Assembly (NCBI GenBank): GCA_947247005.1
Contig: OX365946.1
Coordinates: forward strand, 3,604,453-3,668,452
Source of the DNA: Spisula solida
Lineage: Eukaryota > Mollusca > Bivalvia > Venerida > Mactridae
Length of the DNA: 64,000 bases
Reading direction: 5' to 3'
Shown here one piece after another: positions 59,505 through 64,000 of the stretch (position 1 is the stretch's first letter; the number at the start of each line of letters is the position of its first letter). A program made the position numbers and the translations under genes. The notes under the pieces were generated by a model, which was not told the origin of the DNA, searched no databases, and saw nothing but the letters and a program-made list of their open reading frames with translations.

Positions 59505-60596
59505 TTATTGACAAAATAAATAAATTCGCATCGTTATATAACCATTGCTGCTGACAAATCCACCCTGTTCATTTCGAAGTACTGATGACTTGCACCCATC
59601 TACATAAATGCATTCGGTAAACTCATTATATTCCTGCAAACAGAAATTGGACACTTTCTTAACGTGTTCCTTACCTTTCATCCAATTGGGAATATAAATG
59701 GCACACACACAGTTTATGTCCGTCTGTCCGTCAGGTGAACGACACTTTACACTGACCTTTATATCGGAATCACACCATATACTAGGTGGCGTCACATCAA
59801 ACGTAAACTCTTTACCGCCAATATACATCTCTGTAGAAGCTTCCAATGATGAACTATTTATTTCCAGACTGAACACATCACCAACTACTCGACCATTCTG
59901 ATAACCTTCTACAAGTTTAGTCTGTTTAGCTTCAATACCAAGAAACTCGTACAATGCCCCCGATGTTTTCACATGACCAAACACATCCTTGTATTTTGTT
60001 TTCAGCGAATGCAACATCTTAGCAGCGAGAGTATGTAGTAACTCTTCTGGATATGCGAACTGACTTTTGGATTTTTCAAACTCTCCTTCTGGACGTTCAG
60101 CAACAATTTCAATGCATTTTGCTGTTGTTTTATCCATCTTAGAAGCGCTGGCTAGTTCCAAAATTTTATACACTTCATTTGGTGACTTCATAGTCGAGAG
60201 ATGTTGCAATAGGAAATTATCGCATGCAGACTGCAATTGTTTTACCCGGTATTTGTGAGCCAGTGGTGCCACATTAAATACATTATCATGCGTGATAGGT
60301 TTCCCCTTACCGGGGTATATGCATTGCAGAAATTCTAAGAAATGATCAAATATCTCGCCAGTAAGTGTTATTACCCCCTTCTTATCATTACTGGAAAACA
60401 TAGCATCGAATACGGGCGATAGGTAGGCAAGTGTACACCTGTTGACGTATAAAGGCTTATCTTCAAACATCAACGTAAGATCCTCTCTCCAGCTCTTAGT
60501 AATGAATGCTGTGTCAACGGGTTTTGGCGAGATACAACCTTCTTCAGTATTATTTAATGCTTCCACGGGCCAATTTTTTCCAACCTCATCTGACAT
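59505..60596 (-). CDS. BTB/POZ domain protein, 363 aa
   Basis: One uninterrupted coding exon. Residues of about 36-132 form a BTB/POZ domain: REDLTLMFEDKPLYVNRCTL, LAYLSPVFDAMF, then FLQCIYPGKGKP and VAPLAHKYRVKQLQSACDNF, all in family order. Residues of about 133-210 are helical and may act as a BACK-like linker. The last 130 residues are beta-rich (EMYIGGKEFTFDV, IKVSVKCRSPDGQTD, YITMRIYLFCQ) and could be a MATH/TRAF-like fold, which I cannot confirm. Proteins of this type form dimers and often serve as substrate adaptors for cullin-3 ubiquitin ligases. On the minus strand the ATG is preceded directly by TTTTTAGACT, an acceptor-like site, so a non-coding 5' exon is likely further upstream. 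It shares no organisation with the CRAL-TRIO genes. Confidence 0.9.
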   Translation of the reverse strand: MSDEVGKNWPVEALNNTEEGCISPKPVDTAFITKSWREDLTLMFEDKPLYVNRCTLAYLSPVFDAMFSSNDKKGVITLTGEIFDHFLEFLQCIYPGKGKPITHDNVFNVAPLAHKYRVKQLQSACDNFLLQHLSTMKSPNEVYKILELASASKMDKTTAKCIEIVAERPEGEFEKSKSQFAYPEELLHTLAAKMLHSLKTKYKDVFGHVKTSGALYEFLGIEAKQTKLVEGYQNGRVVGDVFSLEINSSSLEASTEMYIGGKEFTFDVTPPSIWCDSDIKVSVKCRSPDGQTDINCVCAIYIPNWMKGKEHVKKVSNFCLQEYNEFTECIYVDGCKSSVLRNEQGGFVSSNGYITMRIYLFCQ

Positions 60597-61677
60597 AGTC
60601 TAAAAATGAAACAAAACTGTATCAATAGAAAATGCTAAATCATACAATTCTGAAGAAAGGTTATCAAGATTTGTACATGTGCTAGAGTGCTGACATCATC
60701 TATATCAAAACTTCACATAGCCTATCATATGCGCATTGCCTTTTTGTCGAACGTTAGAACTTAGTTTTGCCTCGTAATCTGAACATATTTCGAGTACACT
60801 CATTAAATTCGATCCAAAGTTTCAGCGCAAGGCCGGTATGTCGCACGCATTGAGTAACATTTTGTCAAATTAAAGACAAATACAGTTTTCTGGGACAAAG
60901 GGTTGTACAAATATAGCAAATGTTTGATTATATCGTGAATGAACACTGTACATATCCTCTTAGTACAATTTTCGGAAGTATATTTCCATTTTAAGTAAGT
61001 GGTATGTACAACGAACGAGTTTTCTAATAGTATGTCTCACGTACATATCTCGGCATGATTCAGTACGTCATGAGGTCGCTCCTACCGACCCGTATTTATG
61101 TTTAACATGTTAAAATAGTTTTCAAAGATATAAAACAGATGTGATGGTTTATTTAAAATCGATATAATGTCATATGCTATGTTCACACTGTATAGGCAAA
61201 ACGCAATGGATCCGGTTTAACGACGAGGGTTCGGCTAACGTAACGAAAATGATCCGGCTAATTATGGCGGATATCAACAATAAACAACAGGTGAGTGTAA
61301 CATTTTTGCGTATTTTGTATCGTTATTCTTGAATTCTGAAGACAGGAATACTCTTACGGAATGCCCACGTTTGTCCTGCATGCTGGTAGCTACTTGGTTT
61401 TGTCTTGCATCGTATGCACGTTGAAAGTTATGATTCAACCGTAAACAATGCAAAACAGACATGAAATGTTGACATTTTAGACAAATTAGACAAAGTAAAA
61501 GCTTACCGAGTCAAAACTATGTACTTGCATGTATTGTAGGGTTACATTTCTTGCCCAGATACTAATCTTTTATTAATAATGTATTTATATAGGCCAAAAT
61601 CTAACGTTTTCAAAGTTGAACGAATCAGGGTCCGGTTGTCGATACAACGCAAATGGTACGGCTCGCTTTTTACAATT
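60597..61677. other. 5' side of the BTB gene, no coding exon seen
   Basis: This probably contains the first intron and leader exon of the BTB gene. 'AGTCTAAAAATG' at 60597 is an inverse acceptor with a pyrimidine tract. A GC-richer patch at 61195-61275 (GGATCCGG, ACGACGAGGG, GATCCGG) could mark the promoter, which is inference only. Confidence 0.35.
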
Positions 61678-62261
61678 GAGCCAGTCTCCAGGAAAACCTG
61701 CTATATTGACATGATGTAATTACTATATGTAACAAGGTTTTGAAAAAGCTCTAAAATAAGAAAAAATACATATGTATTGATTTTATTTTAAACAATTTAC
61801 GCATACAGTGCTATATCTTAGCTTCAAATTTCCGTATCAGTTATGTCGAAGTCACATACTTTGCTATGGTGACCAACACTCCGATTGGGAAAAGCAATGA
61901 GTTAGTAGCTTAAAACACGTAGCGATTCTCTAAATCCTAACAATTTCGAATACAATATTTATCTTAAAAATTAAAACATAATTCGAACACGTGATACTGC
62001 TTTGAACAGTTTATGAGTTTATTGAATTGATCAAAAGGTTTAATTATGAAGAACTTGGTACAGTTACGTCAAATGACGTTTGTGACGTCACACAAAAATC
62101 TCTGAATAGTGAGTCTACAAAAACAGCTGTAACTTCCTTAAAACTCGAGATATCAACAAGATTTCTTTCATATTTTGCTTCAATATGATTATTCTTTATA
62201 TATCGAAACTCTCAAAATCAATATGTTTGCCAAAATAGCAGGTTTTCCTGGAGACTGGCTC
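61678..62261. mobile_element. MITE-like element with 33-bp inverted ends, copy 2
   Basis: The starting GAGCCAGTCTCCAGGAAAAC and ending GTTTTCCTGGAGACTGGCTC are exact inverses for the first 20 bases. This copy has the better-kept ends of the two (the other is 3280-3860). The interior aligns throughout. No frame. Confidence 0.88.
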
Positions 62262-62393
62262 AACTATATTTGCATCGGCATTATGTTCAGATATGGACAT
62301 TAATATTTTAGCAACTTTTGAAATACTAGTACACGTAAACATATTACTTCGTTTCTCACGTAGTACTTATTTTGAACTCAACGTCTTCTCAAA

Positions 62394-62835
62394 GGACTTA
62401 GCTCAATGGTCACACACTGGACTGTCTATCCAGAGGTCGTGGGTTCAATCCCCGGCTTGGGAACTTGACATTTCTGAAATTCCATTCGTAGTAATTTCCC
62501 GCTATATCGGACCGTGTGGACTGCAAATTATCTGGTGAAAGGTTTCAGTAAGCTGTGTATCGGTGCTATACACCGGTCACATTAAAGAACCTGACTGTCT
62601 GTTCGAAATAAGAGCTATGCACACTTCTGCAGCACCGGACATGCCTGTATCTGATGTCTCTCACTCCCTTCCGGTGTTTTCTCTCAGTATGTCCCTCTGG
62701 TCCGATCATGCTGTATCTGCACCGGTAGGCCCCGTGATGCACTTGCTCCCTAGTGACTGCAACACTCTATGTGAAGCGCCTTTGTACGTGAGTTCGCATG
62801 AAAATGGCGCTATATAAATCTAGTACATGTATATT
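62394..62835 (+). mobile_element. tRNA-headed SINE, about 440 bp
   Basis: The head (62394-62465) has A-box-like TTAGCTCAATGG, a perfect 5-bp anticodon stem (CTGGA/TCCAG) around loop CTGTCTA, where the anticodon position reads GTC (Asp-type), and B-box GTGGGTTCAATCC. A body follows with CACTCCCTTCCGGTG and GTGAAGCGCC. The end is 'ATGGCGCTATATAAATCTAG', a tail form common in invertebrate SINEs. Two open frames of about 80 codons inside are chance. Confidence 0.75.
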
Positions 62836-63357
62836 AATTATTTTATTTACAGGACACCTCTGATAGTTTTTTTATAAAAACGTCTTTCAAACCCCATGGA
62901 TAATACAAGATACATACACGTATTGACGTTTTACGAGATATTTAGCTAATGCTCTACCTGTTTTTTTTATATATTGTAGGGATCACAGCGTCGACTAGAC
63001 TAAGTGTAATAAAAGAATGACAAAACCACACAGAAATACTGGAACAGTGAACAGGAATTTGGATGCAGCCCCGTGCGGAAAGAATATTTTAAATGTGATA
63101 AATACAAATTGACCCGCTAGTAAACACGAGCAGGATATCAACTAAGAAATCACGTGCAAAGTGCATGTACTGTATGGATACTACTAGTTAACAAAGTTGG
63201 AATGTGCATATTATTTATTTTGCATTTCTTGCTTCAGTTGTTAAATACTAAACATCAGAATCACAGAAAAATAAACACTTCTCCACTGAAGATAAAATAT
63301 AATAACATATGTTAACAAACGGTACAGGTAAAGTTATATATACATATTTAGGACCCA
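62836..63357. other. Gene-free AT-rich stretch
   Basis: Nothing recognised. Single-copy-looking within this window. Confidence 0.4.
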
Positions 63358-63507
63358 TTGTGGTAATAGCTAAGCGGTATCCAAATAGCCGTGTCATCAT
63401 TATGACGTAGGTTTAAACATGGAAGGTGGGATTACGAAGTTCACCAGAAAACGTACGTTGTATGATGTCTCGGCTATATGGATGCCGCTTAGCGATTTTG
63501 CCGCAAC
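63358..63507. mobile_element. 150-bp foldback element
   Basis: 'GCTAAGCGGTATCCAAATAG' (about 63369-63388) faces 'CTATATGGATGCCGCTTAGC' (about 63474-63493). The pairing extends on both sides to arms of about 40 bp around a 60-70-base centre. Non-coding. Confidence 0.7.
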
Positions 63508-64000
63508 GGATATGACGTTACAGGAACTGGCATCCGTGTTTGCTTAAGACAACTGCATCAAAACTGTGTACCAGCTTTCGTAACGAATATAGGTTACACT
63601 CAGATGATTTGAAACATTGTGCCTATGTTTAAAACCACTGCGCATATTTCATAATTATATATTGACATACTATAATTTCATTATACGTACGAACCAAGTA
63701 CAATGGTGATAAAAATTATAACAAAAATATTCGACATAAATGAGACTGCATGAGCCTTTCAAAACTTCATTTAAAACGTTCCCGAAGTTCCTATATTTCA
63801 GCAACTTTAACGAACAAAATATCCAATGCATTCATAGTATTCTTCTAGAGTTAAGAATGTGTATAATTTTGTAACAGTCGCCACAATAAGTCGTAGTGTA
63901 ATGCAATGTTTCCCCCAGAGGGGCGGCGGGGTGCAGGGGGAATTAGACATAAAGACTTTCCCGATGTATGGGAATTTGATAAACCTTGTCGTCACATGTA
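63508..64000. other. End of window, no gene seen
   Basis: AT-rich with a short G-rich patch near 63915-63940. The 62-codon minus-strand frame at 63807-63995 has no motif. Confidence 0.4.

Overview
The window looks like AT-rich nuclear DNA from a mollusc, most likely a bivalve. The support is long introns with GT-AG borders, many short dispersed repeats, arrays built on GGTCAAGGTCA-type motifs, tRNA-headed SINE sequence, and an animal lipid-carrier family. There is nothing bacterial (no operons, no ribosome-binding sites), and the species cannot be named from sequence alone.

Layout. From 0 to 5.3 kb the window holds degenerate tandem repeats, a 581-bp inverted-repeat element and a broken Tigger/pogo transposase. 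From 5.8 to 47.0 kb the minus strand carries three head-to-tail copies of one gene (A 5807-12574, B 18628-31155, C 36030-47019). I rebuilt each copy as eight exons with identical intron phases. Each gives an uninterrupted 325-codon CRAL-TRIO protein of the alpha-tocopherol-transfer-protein-like / clavesin type, a cytosolic carrier of small lipids. Copies B and C are closer to each other than to A. Between A and B lies a 2.4-kb minisatellite of 21-bp units that contains a 686-bp higher-order duplication.

From 48.2 to 57.0 kb there is a nested mobile element. A 2.9-kb TA-flanked element with 16-bp inverted ends is split by a 5.9-kb tyrosine-recombinase retrotransposon (DIRS/Ngaro class). The inner element encodes an SGNH hydrolase, a zinc-finger Gag-like protein, RT-RNase H and a tyrosine recombinase. 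The same outer element, uninterrupted, sits in reverse in intron 4 of gene B (23708-26571), so this one window holds both the filled and the empty site and fixes the borders of the insertion. From 59.5 to 60.6 kb is an intact single-exon BTB-domain gene on the minus strand. The rest is short inverted-repeat elements, a tRNA-headed SINE and unassigned AT-rich DNA.

How they fit together: the host content is a tandem lipid-carrier family plus one BTB protein, and no pathway links them. The rest is mobile and satellite DNA sitting mostly in introns and spacers. The YR element copy is broken by at least three frameshifts. Its SGNH and Gag frames are still open.
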